A stretch of DNA of 64,000 nt from CAZROT01 sp964601895 (GCA_964601895.1 CAZROT010000005.1:124001-188000); one strand, 5' to 3'. Shown: positions 1 through 8,956, counted from the stretch's first letter. Translations and numbers: made by a program. Notes: generated from the letters alone by a model not told the origin.

Positions 1-2
1 TA

Positions 3-167
3 TCCGCTGAAAACCAGATACCCGTTCTCATCTCTAATCACGATACTGAGCTGACGCGCAGCTGGTACCATCAGGCATCTGTACATGCTGTTAAGGTGAG
101 TCGTACCATCAGTCGTAACAGTTTTGCACGTAACAGAGTGAATGAATTGCTGGCATTATATCGTTAA
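3..167 (+). CDS. dam: DNA adenine methylase Dam, C-terminal end (partial)
   Basis: Reading frame 3 is open from the window edge to TAA at 165-167 and encodes 54 residues. The segment reads VLISNHDTELTRSWYHQA and later RNRVNELLALYR, which matches the C-terminus of E. coli Dam (ISNHDT, then KKVDELLALYK). Dam methylates adenine in GATC and supports mismatch repair and replication control. The catalytic DPPY motif lies outside the window. The gene sits directly upstream of rpe, as in E. coli, which supports the call. The C-terminus appears slightly shorter than the E. coli one because it stops just after the LALY motif. Confidence 0.9.
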   Translation, partial: SAENQIPVLISNHDTELTRSWYHQASVHAVKVSRTISRNSFARNRVNELLALYR

Positions 168-274
168 CTCTCTGCATCTGTGGCTTTCATACCATTATTT
201 GCAAAATCGCACTGTAAAAAGTTAGATGTCAGTATTAAATCGCCTGATAAAACAAATGAAACCAGGGAAAACAA

Positions 275-958
275 ATGAAAAAATTTTTGATAGCACCCTC
301 TATTCTGTCAGCTGATTTCGCCCGGCTGGGTGAAGATACAGCCAATGTGCTTGCTGCAGGTGCAGATTTAATTCATTTTGATGTTATGGATAATCATTAC
401 GTACCTAATCTGACAGCAGGCCCCATGGTCTGCCAGGCTTTACGTGATTATGGTATTTCTGCACCCATCGATGTGCATCTGATGGTAAAACCTGTGGATG
501 GTCTTATCAAAGCATTTGCCAGAGCGGGCGCTAACTACATATCCTGTCATCCTGAAGCCACCGCGCATCTTGATAATACATTACAATTGATTAAAGATAA
601 TGGCTGTAAAGCCGGCCTGGTTTTTAACCCTGCGACTCCTCTCAATTATCTTGAGCATGTGATAGATAAGCTGGATGTAATTTTATTGATGTCAGTTAAT
701 CCAGGATTTTCCGGACAGACATTTATCCCCGGTACATTAAAAAAGCTGCGACAGGTGCGTCAACTAATCAATGAAAGTGGTCATGATATTCGTCTGGAAA
801 TAGATGGTGGTGTCAAAGTAAATAATATTGCCGACATTGCCGCTGCAGGTGCAGATATGTTTGTTGCCGGTTCAGCAATTTTTGGTGAATCAGATTATGC
901 CGGTGTTATCAATGCTATGCGTTGCGAACTGGCGAAAATTACCGATGAAAAATGTTAA
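275..958 (+). CDS. rpe: Ribulose-phosphate 3-epimerase
   Basis: The 227-residue protein interconverts ribulose-5-phosphate and xylulose-5-phosphate in the pentose phosphate pathway in the cytosol. It matches E. coli Rpe (225 aa) nearly end to end: APSILSADFARLGEDT at the N-terminus, HFDVMDNHYVPN with the metal and catalytic Asp, DVHLMVKPVD, VNPGFSGQ, and LEIDGGV with the second catalytic Asp. It is a single TIM-barrel domain. The ATG follows a purine-rich AGGGA about 7 nt upstream. The dam-rpe order is conserved, but gph and trpS, which follow in E. coli, are not found downstream. Confidence 0.97.
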   Translation: MKKFLIAPSILSADFARLGEDTANVLAAGADLIHFDVMDNHYVPNLTAGPMVCQALRDYGISAPIDVHLMVKPVDGLIKAFARAGANYISCHPEATAHLDNTLQLIKDNGCKAGLVFNPATPLNYLEHVIDKLDVILLMSVNPGFSGQTFIPGTLKKLRQVRQLINESGHDIRLEIDGGVKVNNIADIAAAGADMFVAGSAIFGESDYAGVINAMRCELAKITDEKC

Positions 959-1512
959 TACTGCAACGGTAACCCGGGTAAATAAACACATCCGCCAGAG
1001 CCACCCTGTATGCCGTTAGCAGCAATTCGTTACATCAACATCCAGCAAGGGCCTGATGACGCCGCAGAAATTGTCTTCTGCAGGCTGCTCAATACGCATA
1101 CGCCACATTGACGGATACCTGACAATGACTTACCGCCTTAGCTGCTGATTATGAACCTAAATAGCGCAAAGGCATCCAGTCAGCAGCCTGGCTTTTAAAT
1201 GACCCATCTTGTATCCTGGCACAATTAAACCATGAGGATTTCTATATAATCCTCACAGCGTGATAGCACCAGTCTTGCATACTACGTCACATAAAACATA
1301 GTCTGATAAAATCACCTGCCATGCATTACCGGGCCTGTCATTTGACAGCGCTGACATATGCTTCTGATCCAGCAGCTTTGTAAACTCATCACCTTCTTTT
1401 TAATAAAAAAGAATTAATTATTTAAAATAATAATAGTCTACTATTTATTAATATAACGATATTCATTTTGCTATCGATGAATTTTAATAGCCCAGAGAAA
1501 ACAGGATGGATG
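959..1512. other. Intergenic region with a short perfect hairpin
   Basis: No convincing gene is seen in these roughly 550 bases, where gph and trpS would lie in E. coli. A perfect 7-bp stem (GAGGATT / AATCCTC, loop of 7) occupies 1234-1254 and lacks a following T run. An AT-rich dyad at 1432-1445 belongs to the promoter region of the next gene and is listed separately. I could not recognise a gph or trpS remnant by eye. Confidence 0.5.
1432..1445. promoter_or_regulatory. AATAGT-CT-ACTATT dyad upstream of the first DUF4436-like gene
   Basis: The sequence AATAGTCTACTATT has perfect 6-bp inverted arms around CT. It lies about 68 nt before the likely ATG at 1513. A related element is found at 2545-2558, upstream of the tandem paralogue, and the surrounding AT-rich sequence is also similar. 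A role as operator or promoter element is an inference from symmetry, position and duplication. Confidence 0.4.
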
Positions 1513-2331
1513 ATGAGGAAAAAAGCATCATTATTTATTTTCTTACTTTGTTCTCTTTTCAGTTCATTGGCCCTGGCGGTACACCAGACCACAGAGGGAC
1601 CACCTCCAATGACTGCCTGGCTTAACCTGCTGGATTTTAATCCAACAACAGGAGATATTGATGCCAGAATATACATTGATGTTCCAGATTACTATGTCGG
1701 CGCTGTAGAATCTTTTAAGCAGGTATTAACCCTGGTGGATGAATCAAATGTAGAAGATGCCGTGCTGACAATGCCCAAAGATGTTCCTTATCAGACCTAT
1801 AATTTTGTTCTGGAAAGCCGGTATGAAACCATCAGCACACGAAGTGCATTTTTGTACCCTTTTGATACACAGTTTGTCAAAATCAAAATATTTGTCAGTG
1901 ATATTAATTATAAAAAGCTACCGATAGTACTTAACTGTGAACTCTGCCCTTTCCCCTTTGATGGCTATGTTTTCGATATTAATGATAACAGCACGTCTGA
2001 TCGCATAGATATCATTATAAATTTACGCAGAACAGCAGCCACCATTGTATTTAACTGTATTCTGAATGCGACTTTCCTCATCATGGGAATCACAATATCC
2101 ATCATGGCTTTTCGTATCATGAAAAAAAGCATTGCTGTCGACACCGGCACCCTGGCATTTGTCGGCAGCTTAATGTTTGCACTACCAGTGATGCGTGAAA
2201 TACAGCCAGATGCACCACCAGCTGGTGTATTGATTGATTTCGTAGGTTTTTTTCTTGCGGAAGGATTAATTATTATTTCATTAATCATTATCATTGTTTG
2301 CTGGTTAACAACAAAACCCAAAGCACGGTAA
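1513..2331 (+). CDS. DUF4436-like membrane protein, copy 1
   Basis: The function is unknown. The frame is open from a TTG at 1468, but the ATG at 1513 is preferred: AGGA lies 6 nt upstream and the protein then aligns from its first residue with the tandem copy at 2624. From that start (272 aa) there is an N-terminal signal peptide or anchor (LFIFLLCSLFSSLALA). An extracytoplasmic domain of about 150 residues follows, with a CELCP motif. Next come a membrane segment (FLIMGITISIMAF) and two closely spaced hydrophobic segments (TLAFVGSLMFALPVMREIQP, then FFLAEGLIIISLIIIIVCW). The pattern LMFALPxxR, PxAPPxG and FFxxE recalls the DUF4436 family from memory. The high identity to copy 2 indicates tandem duplication. 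Confidence 0.7.
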   Translation: MRKKASLFIFLLCSLFSSLALAVHQTTEGPPPMTAWLNLLDFNPTTGDIDARIYIDVPDYYVGAVESFKQVLTLVDESNVEDAVLTMPKDVPYQTYNFVLESRYETISTRSAFLYPFDTQFVKIKIFVSDINYKKLPIVLNCELCPFPFDGYVFDINDNSTSDRIDIIINLRRTAATIVFNCILNATFLIMGITISIMAFRIMKKSIAVDTGTLAFVGSLMFALPVMREIQPDAPPAGVLIDFVGFFLAEGLIIISLIIIIVCWLTTKPKAR

Positions 2332-2390
2332 ATTTATCGTGCATCAAAACATCGACGCATATCATCTCGTCTCTCCAGAGACAGTATTTA

Positions 2391-2402
2391 TACCCTAGGG
2401 TA
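2391..2402. promoter_or_regulatory. Perfect 12-bp palindrome TACCCTAGGGTA
   Basis: A perfect 12-bp palindrome lies between the two DUF4436-like genes. A degenerate second copy, TACCCTGGTA, follows at about 2412-2421. Paired palindromes in a gene-to-gene gap suggest a regulator binding site, but no family could be assigned. Confidence 0.3.
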
Positions 2403-2544
2403 GAAAAGGTTTACCCTGGTAAAAAATAACATCAGCCGACTTTATATTTATTCTTAATGAGTTACGAAGTTAATTTTTGTAAACTCATAAAAATATGAGC
2501 TGTAATTAACTAATGGCCACAACAACAGCATTCATTGTCCACAA

Positions 2545-2558
2545 AATAGTAGTCTATT
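2545..2558. promoter_or_regulatory. AATAG-TAGT-CTATT dyad upstream of the second DUF4436-like gene
   Basis: AATAG and CTATT form 5-bp inverted arms around TAGT, about 66 nt before the ATG at 2624. Position and sequence correspond to the dyad at 1432-1445 upstream of copy 1, so the promoter region appears to have been duplicated along with the gene. Confidence 0.35.
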
Positions 2559-2623
2559 ATTTAATAACTGACGTTTATTTTTCTTCAAATAAATTTGTTG
2601 ATTAACAAAAGGCAGGATAAATA

Positions 2624-3475
2624 ATGAACAAAAGAGTAATATTATTTATTTTTTTAATTTGCTCTTTTCTCAGCCCTCAGGTCCTGCCAGAAAATCACAC
2701 TCCACAGGTACCACCACCAATGACCGCATGGCTCAATCTGCTGGATTTTAATCCTAAAACCGGAGATATCGATGCCAGAATATACATTGAAGTTCCAGAT
2801 TACTATGTCGGTGCCGTAAAATCTTTTAATCAGGCATTAACCCTGGTGGATGAATCAAATGTAGAAGATGCCGTGCTGACAATGCCCAAAGATGTCCCTT
2901 ATCAGACCTATAATTTTGTTCTGGAAAGCCGATATGAAGTCACTAACATCAATAGTCCATTTTTATATCCTTTTGATACACAGTCTGTGGATATCAGCAT
3001 GTTTGTCAGTAATAGTAATTATAAAAAACTACCTATCCTGCTTAACTGTGAACTCTGTCCTTTCCCCTTTGATGGCTACGTTTTCGATATTAATGATAAA
3101 AGCACTTCTGATCGTGTAGATGTCACAATAAATTTACGCAGAACAATATCAACCATTATATTTAACTGTATTCTCAATACGACTTTTTTAATCATCGGCA
3201 TAACCATCTCCATCATCGCCTTGCGTGCCATAAAAGGCACCATTCAGGTAGAAACTGGCACACTGGCATTTGTAGGCAGCCTGATGTTTGCCTTGCCAGT
3301 GATGCGTGAAATACAGCCAGATGCTCCGCCAGTGGGTGTATTAATTGATTACATAGGCTTCTTTATTGCGGAAGGATTAATAATCATTTCACTCATTATC
3401 ATCATTATTTACTGGTTAAAAGCCAAGCCGAGTCAATCAGAGAAACCTATAGTATTTATCGACCGTCCACGTTGA
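2624..3475 (+). CDS. DUF4436-like membrane protein, copy 2
   Basis: This 283-residue protein is a close tandem paralogue of the gene at 1513. Long stretches are identical, such as TLVDESNVEDAVLTMPKD, CELCPFPFDGYVFDIND and TGTLAFVGSLMFALPVMRE. The layout is the same: signal peptide or anchor (ILFIFLICSFLSPQVLP), extracytoplasmic domain, then three hydrophobic segments near the C-terminus. An additional charged tail (QSEKPIVFIDRPR) extends beyond copy 1. The ATG has a good ribosome binding site (AGGA about 8 nt upstream). The family resembles DUF4436; the function is unknown. An envelope location is inferred from the signal and membrane segments. Confidence 0.7.
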   Translation: MNKRVILFIFLICSFLSPQVLPENHTPQVPPPMTAWLNLLDFNPKTGDIDARIYIEVPDYYVGAVKSFNQALTLVDESNVEDAVLTMPKDVPYQTYNFVLESRYEVTNINSPFLYPFDTQSVDISMFVSNSNYKKLPILLNCELCPFPFDGYVFDINDKSTSDRVDVTINLRRTISTIIFNCILNTTFLIIGITISIIALRAIKGTIQVETGTLAFVGSLMFALPVMREIQPDAPPVGVLIDYIGFFIAEGLIIISLIIIIIYWLKAKPSQSEKPIVFIDRPR

Positions 3476-3577
3476 ATACCTGACTGCAAAAAACATGCCA
3501 GCCAACCCAAAGCCTGATCTATTTCAGTATTTACCATTCTTAGCTTAAAATCAGGTTTTATGTATTATGTTGCTCCC

Positions 3578-4207
3578 ATGGAAACAAGTAAGTTGAATCT
3601 CAAAAACTATAACTATCACATGACCCGTTTTGTCATCAGCGCACCAGATATCCGTCACTTACCTTCAGACAGCGGCATTGAAATCGCTTTTACTGGCCGT
3701 TCCAATGCCGGAAAATCAAGCGCCATCAATACGCTGACAAATCAAAAAAATCTGGCAAGAGCCAGTAAAACACCAGGAAGAACCCAGCTAATTAATTTAT
3801 TTGAAGTTACTGATGGAATTCGTTTGGTTGATCTACCCGGTTATGGTTACGCAGCTGTACCAGAAAAAATTAAAAACCAATGGCAACAGGCGGTAGGGGA
3901 ATATCTGCAACTACGTAATTCTCTGAAAGGAGTAGTTATATTAGTCGATATCAGGCATTTACTGCAAAAGTTAGACCAGCAGATTATCCAATGGGCTACG
4001 GATGCGAATAAGCCAGTATTAGTGTTACTGACCAAGGCCGATAAGCTCACTTATAGCGCTCGTCAGGTACAACTGAATAAAGCACGTGAAGCGATTATCC
4101 CGTTTAAAGGAAATATTCAGATAGAGTGCTTTTCTTCTCTGAAAAAAACAGGTGTCGACAAATTACAGGAAAAATTAACTTATTGGTTTAATGGTATCTT
4201 TGTGTAA
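3578..4207 (+). CDS. engB: Ribosome biogenesis GTPase EngB/YihA
   Basis: This GTPase of the TrmE-Era-EngA-EngB-Septin class assists assembly of the large ribosomal subunit. The G1 motif GRSNAGKSS, G3 DLPGYGYA and G4 TKADK are all present. The sequence follows E. coli YihA closely (SAPDIRHLPSD, NLARASKTPGRTQLINLFEV, SSLKKTGVDKLQ). The frame is open from an ATG at 3560, but the ATG at 3578 gives 209 residues, close to the 210 of E. coli. Neither start has a strong ribosome binding site, so the first six residues are uncertain. In E. coli the gene lies near polA, so its place here is a local rearrangement. Confidence 0.95.
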   Translation: METSKLNLKNYNYHMTRFVISAPDIRHLPSDSGIEIAFTGRSNAGKSSAINTLTNQKNLARASKTPGRTQLINLFEVTDGIRLVDLPGYGYAAVPEKIKNQWQQAVGEYLQLRNSLKGVVILVDIRHLLQKLDQQIIQWATDANKPVLVLLTKADKLTYSARQVQLNKAREAIIPFKGNIQIECFSSLKKTGVDKLQEKLTYWFNGIFV

Positions 4208-4552
4208 CTTAGTCTTCATAAAATAAGGATAACCCCTATACTGCAGCACTTAACACCAACACTACACCTGGCAATAGTATTAACTTTATCACTCCGTAAA
4301 ATATTCAATAAAATTTAATAGACTACGCAGCCATAAACACATTATTTTCATGGCCTGTAGCAGCGAAAAAGCGGGTTACCTCATCAAAGACTGGCAGAAT
4401 CTAACGAACAGTTTTATTATCCCGCTTTGGGAAAAGCATAACGCGGTATGTTGAACCTGGCGGCAGCCATGCAAAATAGCAGACATTCCCAATGTTTCGC
4501 ATCATTCTAATTTGATATTCTTTATTTTCAGATGTTGGGAGAAACGCAGTTA
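4208..4552. other. Intergenic region upstream of degQ
   Basis: About 345 AT-rich bases with no gene I can support. A sigma-E-type promoter would be plausible before an envelope protease gene, but I could not identify a convincing one by eye. Confidence 0.3.
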
Positions 4553-5911
4553 ATGAATAAAAAAACATTATTTATTAAAATTTTAGCATTATTTTTTGGA
4601 TTCATATTAAATTTATCAATAATTAATGCTGCAACATTACCAATGAGCGTAGCAGGCCAGACACCCCCAAGCCTGGCACCTATGCTGGAAAAAGTATTAC
4701 CTGCTGTAGTCAACGTTTATGTTTCGGGCACGCAAGTACAACAACAGCGTTTACCCGAAGAATTTAAATTCTTTTTTGGCCCTAATTTCCCTTCGGGTAA
4801 AAAAAGCCTGCGCCCGTTTGAAGGTATTGGCTCTGGTGTCATCATTAATGCAACCCAGGGTTATGTGCTCACTAATAATCATGTTATCAACAACGCCAAT
4901 AAAATCCGTGTACAACTGAACGATGGCCGTGAGTATGATGCCAAATTATTGGGTCGCGATGAACAGACGGATCTTGCTTTACTGCAACTCATTAAGGCAA
5001 AAAACCTGACGGCCATTCCTCTGGCAAATTCTGACAACTTACGCATCGGTGATTTCGTGATTGCCGTAGGAAATCCATTTGGCCTGGGTCAGACTGCGAC
5101 ATCAGGCATTATTTCTGCACTGGGAAGAAGTGGACTGAATCTTGAAGGTTTAGAAAGTTTTATTCAAACCGATGCGTCCATCAACCACGGAAATTCAGGT
5201 GGCGCTCTGGTAAATTTCAATGGCGAGCTCATCGGTATCAACACCGCTATTCTTGCATCAGGGGGTGGAAATATTGGTATTGGCTTTGCCATCCCAAGTA
5301 ATATGGCACAGAGCCTCAGTCAGCAATTAATCGAATTTGGTGAAGTCAGACGTGGCAGCCTTGGAATTAAGGGCAGCGAAATGACCGCTGATCTGGCAAA
5401 AGCGTTAAATATTGATGCACGGCGTGGCGCTTTTGTCAGTGAAGTCATACCTCAATCTGCCGCCGCCAAAGCGGGTATTAAAGCAGGGGATATACTGGTA
5501 TCTATTGATGGCAAGCCCGTACAGAGCTTTGCGGAATTACGCGCTAAAGTCGGCACTACAGCACCTGGAAAAACAATCAAAATAGGGGTAATACGTGAAG
5601 GAAAATCACTAGAGCTCGCCGTTACACTCGAGAATAATAATGCGGCCACAACCGATGTAGAAACACTACGCGGCGCAACATTGAGCAATGGAGCACTCAA
5701 GGATGGCACTAAGGGTGTTATGGTCGATCAGGTAGAAAAGAACTCGCCTGCAGCGCAAATCGGTTTACAAAAAGGTGATGTAATTACTGCGATTAATCGA
5801 AAACGCGTTGAAAACATCTCTCAACTGCGCAAGATGATTGATACAAAGTCAATGATGGTAGCAATAAGCGTTACCCGCGGTGAAGAAAACATCTACCTTT
5901 TACTGCGTTAA
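4553..5911 (+). CDS. degQ: Periplasmic serine endoprotease DegQ/DegP (HtrA family)
   Basis: This HtrA-family periplasmic protease and chaperone degrades misfolded envelope proteins. From the ATG at 4553 it has 452 residues: a signal peptide (about 1-27, ending INAAT), a trypsin-like domain, and two PDZ domains (about 260-350 and 370-450). The catalytic triad is H110 (TNNHVI), D140 (QTDLALL) and S215 (GNSGGAL). This spacing of 30 and 75 residues matches DegP/DegQ. Total length fits DegQ (about 455 aa) better than DegP, which has a longer LA loop. The ATG at 4532 in the same frame is less likely because GGGAG at 4537-4541 serves the ATG at 4553. Confidence 0.93.
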   Translation: MNKKTLFIKILALFFGFILNLSIINAATLPMSVAGQTPPSLAPMLEKVLPAVVNVYVSGTQVQQQRLPEEFKFFFGPNFPSGKKSLRPFEGIGSGVIINATQGYVLTNNHVINNANKIRVQLNDGREYDAKLLGRDEQTDLALLQLIKAKNLTAIPLANSDNLRIGDFVIAVGNPFGLGQTATSGIISALGRSGLNLEGLESFIQTDASINHGNSGGALVNFNGELIGINTAILASGGGNIGIGFAIPSNMAQSLSQQLIEFGEVRRGSLGIKGSEMTADLAKALNIDARRGAFVSEVIPQSAAAKAGIKAGDILVSIDGKPVQSFAELRAKVGTTAPGKTIKIGVIREGKSLELAVTLENNNAATTDVETLRGATLSNGALKDGTKGVMVDQVEKNSPAAQIGLQKGDVITAINRKRVENISQLRKMIDTKSMMVAISVTRGEENIYLLLR

Positions 5912-6328
5912 CTTTTACTATGCAGTAAGGCGTTATTGCAGGTGTACAAATTGACAGCCTGATAAAGCCACCTGAGCGTCGGGCTAACAGCAGTTGACAG
6001 GAAGTAAACGCGCAGATAGCCCGATTTTTAGGCAATTCGCCCTATGATGACTGAATACAGCATGTGTCTGTCAGTACATCTGGCATAGCTGGATGCGTAT
6101 TGCCAGACAGTACAAACAGGTTGCGGACAGCAGGAAGGCAGGAGGGAGCTGGGATGTTACCTTTTGCTCTTTCTTCGCCATTGCCTGGCTTAATGTCTTT
6201 AACTTACTTTGTTAACAATGCCATTTATGGGGAGTCATCCTTCATCAGAAAGAAACTGATGCCCAGAAAATATAGTTAGTTTATTACTATAATAGTAATT
6301 ATATTTTTATAAAATAAATGTAATTATT
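5912..6328. other. Intergenic region between degQ and the accessory gene at 6329
   Basis: About 420 bases without a supported gene. A 71-codon open frame at 6064-6279 lacks a ribosome binding site and protein-like composition and was not accepted. The dyad at 6284-6298 is listed separately. Confidence 0.35.
6284..6298. promoter_or_regulatory. Perfect dyad TTACTAT-A-ATAGTAA upstream of the accessory gene
   Basis: Seven-base inverted arms (TTACTAT / ATAGTAA) flank a single A, centred about 38 nt before the ATG at 6329. The ATAGT/ACTAT core recalls the dyads upstream of the two DUF4436-like genes. It could be an operator or part of the promoter; this is inferred from symmetry and position only. 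Confidence 0.35.
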
Positions 6329-7618
6329 ATGCCTATCAATGCTACTGGCCAGGTTCCCGTAACCACACCAACCAATACTGATACAGGCAACAGTTCACCC
6401 ACAGCCCATCCTTTAGGAAGGGAACTATTATCTGTTTCCAATACAGCCAGACAGAGTAGTGTGTTAAGTTATCTTTTTGAGAAAACAGCGCTGCTCTGGT
6501 ATCCACGCCAGGCAACAAATGCAGCCAGTTACCTCAGTTATTTACCCAGCAGCATCATGAATGCTATAGCAGGCATAGCAGGTACCGCAACACACGCCTT
6601 TGGAGTACTGGAATTTCCAGGAAAAGCACTTCTTAGCGGCCATGCTGCATATCAACAACAACAGCAATATCAGCAGATACAAACACAACAGGCAGCGCTG
6701 GCGCTTTTTAAAGAAAGAGATAATACATCATCCACTGTTAGCCCTGCAGATATTCGGGCTGCACAGGAGTATCTGGCCAAACTCAGTGATTACGTGGAAA
6801 ATGGTATGACCAATAAATCAATGGAATCGCTGTCATGGGGAACAGGATTTTTGAGCTCTGCCATTACGCTAACTAATATTGCCCTGCCTGCCGCCATGCC
6901 ATTGTCAGTGTTCAGTTCCGTTATCGGCTATGTTGCACCTTTTGTACTCAATCAATTAACAGCAACCACCTTCGATAAACAGGATGAATTTCGTGGGCAG
7001 CAGCCAGGGCAGGGACCCCAGGAAAATATACGTGCCATGCTTGCTGAATATCGTGCCATGATAGACACCAGTATCGACATCAGCCAGGAAGAGAAAATTA
7101 CTGATACGGCGCAATTAATGCACCGCTGCCAGGAAATCATTGCTGAAACTGAGCTGCAGAAAATCATTCAGGATGTTCTGAAAAAAGACACCAATCAATC
7201 TACACAAGCGACTATTGTGCGCCAGCGGGTACAAGACCGCTTAGCTGATCAGCATAAAAAAAATTACCTGACCGGCGTCGTGCCAGGCAGTAGCATGCTA
7301 CTCAATAGTGATCTGGAGATGATAAAAGCACTGTTTAACAGTAAATACGGAAATGATTTTTTCACTGGAAACAAAGATAACATAACACAAAAATTGCTCG
7401 ATAACGTGCTGGACAACATGAAGGAACTATCCCTGAAAACGCCATCAGAAGAAGTAAGGCAAATACGGGATGACGATCGTAGCTATATCAATGAAAGCCT
7501 TCCATCACTGCAATCTCATGCCCGGTTTCTTCGCGCCCAGCTCACTGAATATTTTGTTGATTTAGTACACGAAAAAACACAGCAAAATACTTCAAATGAA
7601 AGCGGCGCTCCATCGTAA
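6329..7618 (+). CDS. Uncharacterised accessory protein with a hydrophobic hairpin (possible secreted effector)
   Basis: I do not recognise this 429-residue protein. The N-terminus is rich in Ser, Thr, Pro and Asn (about 1-45) and has no classical signal peptide, as is common for type III secretion substrates. A Gln-rich stretch (QQQQQYQQIQTQQ) spans about 109-121. Two adjacent hydrophobic stretches at about 170-209 (FLSSAITLTNIALPAAMPL and SVIGYVAPFVLNQL) could form a membrane hairpin. The C-terminal half is helical, charged and coiled-coil-like. The gene sits alone with an AT-rich upstream region and a dyad. It is convergent with murA. Effector or translocator status is an inference from composition and the presence of other effector-like genes in the window. 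Confidence 0.55.
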   Translation: MPINATGQVPVTTPTNTDTGNSSPTAHPLGRELLSVSNTARQSSVLSYLFEKTALLWYPRQATNAASYLSYLPSSIMNAIAGIAGTATHAFGVLEFPGKALLSGHAAYQQQQQYQQIQTQQAALALFKERDNTSSTVSPADIRAAQEYLAKLSDYVENGMTNKSMESLSWGTGFLSSAITLTNIALPAAMPLSVFSSVIGYVAPFVLNQLTATTFDKQDEFRGQQPGQGPQENIRAMLAEYRAMIDTSIDISQEEKITDTAQLMHRCQEIIAETELQKIIQDVLKKDTNQSTQATIVRQRVQDRLADQHKKNYLTGVVPGSSMLLNSDLEMIKALFNSKYGNDFFTGNKDNITQKLLDNVLDNMKELSLKTPSEEVRQIRDDDRSYINESLPSLQSHARFLRAQLTEYFVDLVHEKTQQNTSNESGAPS

Positions 7619-7649
7619 CATTAAAATAACCTGCTGAATAAATCACACT

Positions 7650-8900
7650 TCACACGCGTCGGATATCTGCACCTAATCCCCGTAACTTATCTTCAATACG
7701 CTCATAACCACGATCAATATGATAGATACGATCCACCACAGTGGTACCTTGTGCAATACATCCTGCCAAAACCAGACTTGCCGAAGCACGTAAATCAGTT
7801 GCCATCACCTGAGCGCCTGAAAGTTTCTCAACACCGTAACAAGTCACCATATTGCCATCAATTTCTGCACGCGCTCCCATACGAATCAGCTCTGATATAT
7901 GCATGAAACGGTTTTCAAAAATAGTTTCAGTAATAGTACCGGTTCCCTGTGAAACCATATTCAGCAAGCTAAACTGCGCCTGCATATCAGTCGGAAAGCC
8001 TGGATACGGCTCTGTCTGTAACGTCACGGCTTTCGGGCGCTTACCCTGCATATCGAGAGAAACCCAATCTCGTCCTGTTTCAATATGTGCTCCTGCTTCA
8101 CGCAGTTTTGTTAATACGATACCCAGGGTATCAGAGCGGGTCTGGCGGCAGATTATGTTGCCACCTGAAATGGCCGCTGCCACCAAAAAAGTACCCGTTT
8201 CAATACGATCGGGCAGGATACGATGTACGCCTCCGCCAAGACGCTTTACACCCTGCACCTTAATACAATTTGTTCCCATACCGCTAATCCGGGCGCCCAG
8301 CGTATTTAAGAAATTTGCTGTATCGACAATTTCAGGCTCACAAGCCGCATTGTCGATAACAGTCATCCCTTCAGCGAGAGTTGCCGCACTCATGACAGTC
8401 ACAGTCGCGCCAACACTGACCTTATCCATGATGATATGTGCGCCTTTCAGGCGTCCGTCAACTATTGCTTTAACATACCCCTCTTCTAGCGTTATTTTCG
8501 CGCCCAGTTTTTCCAGCCCACTAATATGTAAATCCACAGGACGTGCGCCAATAGCGCATCCTCCTGGTAAAGACACCTGCCCCTGACCAAAACGGGCAAC
8601 TAGCGGACCTAATGCCCAAATCGACGCACGCATGGTTTTGACTAAATCATAAGGGGCACAATATTCATTTACCCGGCTGGCATCAACGATAACTGAATCG
8701 CCCTGCTCGATTTTTACGCCCAACTGACTGAGTAACGTTATTGTCGTGTTAATATCATGCAGTTTCGGTACATTCTGTAATTCAACCGGCTCTTCTGCCA
8801 GTAATGCCGCAAAAAAAACAGGAAGCGCGGCATTTTTCGCACCGGAAATGTTCACTTCACCATTTAAGCAACTACGCCCCTGTATCTGAAATTTATCCAT
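7650..8900 (-). CDS. murA: UDP-N-acetylglucosamine 1-carboxyvinyltransferase MurA
   Basis: MurA transfers enolpyruvate from PEP to UDP-GlcNAc, the first committed step of peptidoglycan synthesis, in the cytosol. The 416-residue protein starts MDKFQIQGRSCLNGEVNISG, with the catalytic loop GGCAIGARP carrying Cys115 exactly as in E. coli (the fosfomycin-reactive residue). K22 (SGAKNAALP) and the C-terminal DRIYHIDRGYERIE are also present. It follows ibaG on the same strand, as in E. coli, with a gap of about 60 nt. The long open frame on the opposite strand is a shadow. Confidence 0.97.
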   Translation of the reverse strand: MDKFQIQGRSCLNGEVNISGAKNAALPVFFAALLAEEPVELQNVPKLHDINTTITLLSQLGVKIEQGDSVIVDASRVNEYCAPYDLVKTMRASIWALGPLVARFGQGQVSLPGGCAIGARPVDLHISGLEKLGAKITLEEGYVKAIVDGRLKGAHIIMDKVSVGATVTVMSAATLAEGMTVIDNAACEPEIVDTANFLNTLGARISGMGTNCIKVQGVKRLGGGVHRILPDRIETGTFLVAAAISGGNIICRQTRSDTLGIVLTKLREAGAHIETGRDWVSLDMQGKRPKAVTLQTEPYPGFPTDMQAQFSLLNMVSQGTGTITETIFENRFMHISELIRMGARAEIDGNMVTCYGVEKLSGAQVMATDLRASASLVLAGCIAQGTTVVDRIYHIDRGYERIEDKLRGLGADIRRV

Positions 8901-8956
8901 AAGGGCTCTCTGTTATAAAATTTAATAATCGATTGCGGTAACTTATTTTTTTAAAA

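Noticed and set aside
828..1019. 63-codon frame overlapping the end of rpe
   Set aside because: It is an out-of-frame reading of rpe extending past its stop, without a start signal.
6064..6279. 71-codon frame between degQ and the accessory gene
   Set aside because: No ribosome binding site, no signal or domain, and it sits alone in a region otherwise without coding character.
7852..8586. 244-codon plus-strand frame
   Set aside because: It is antisense to murA, which is certain from its catalytic motif and family-length match.
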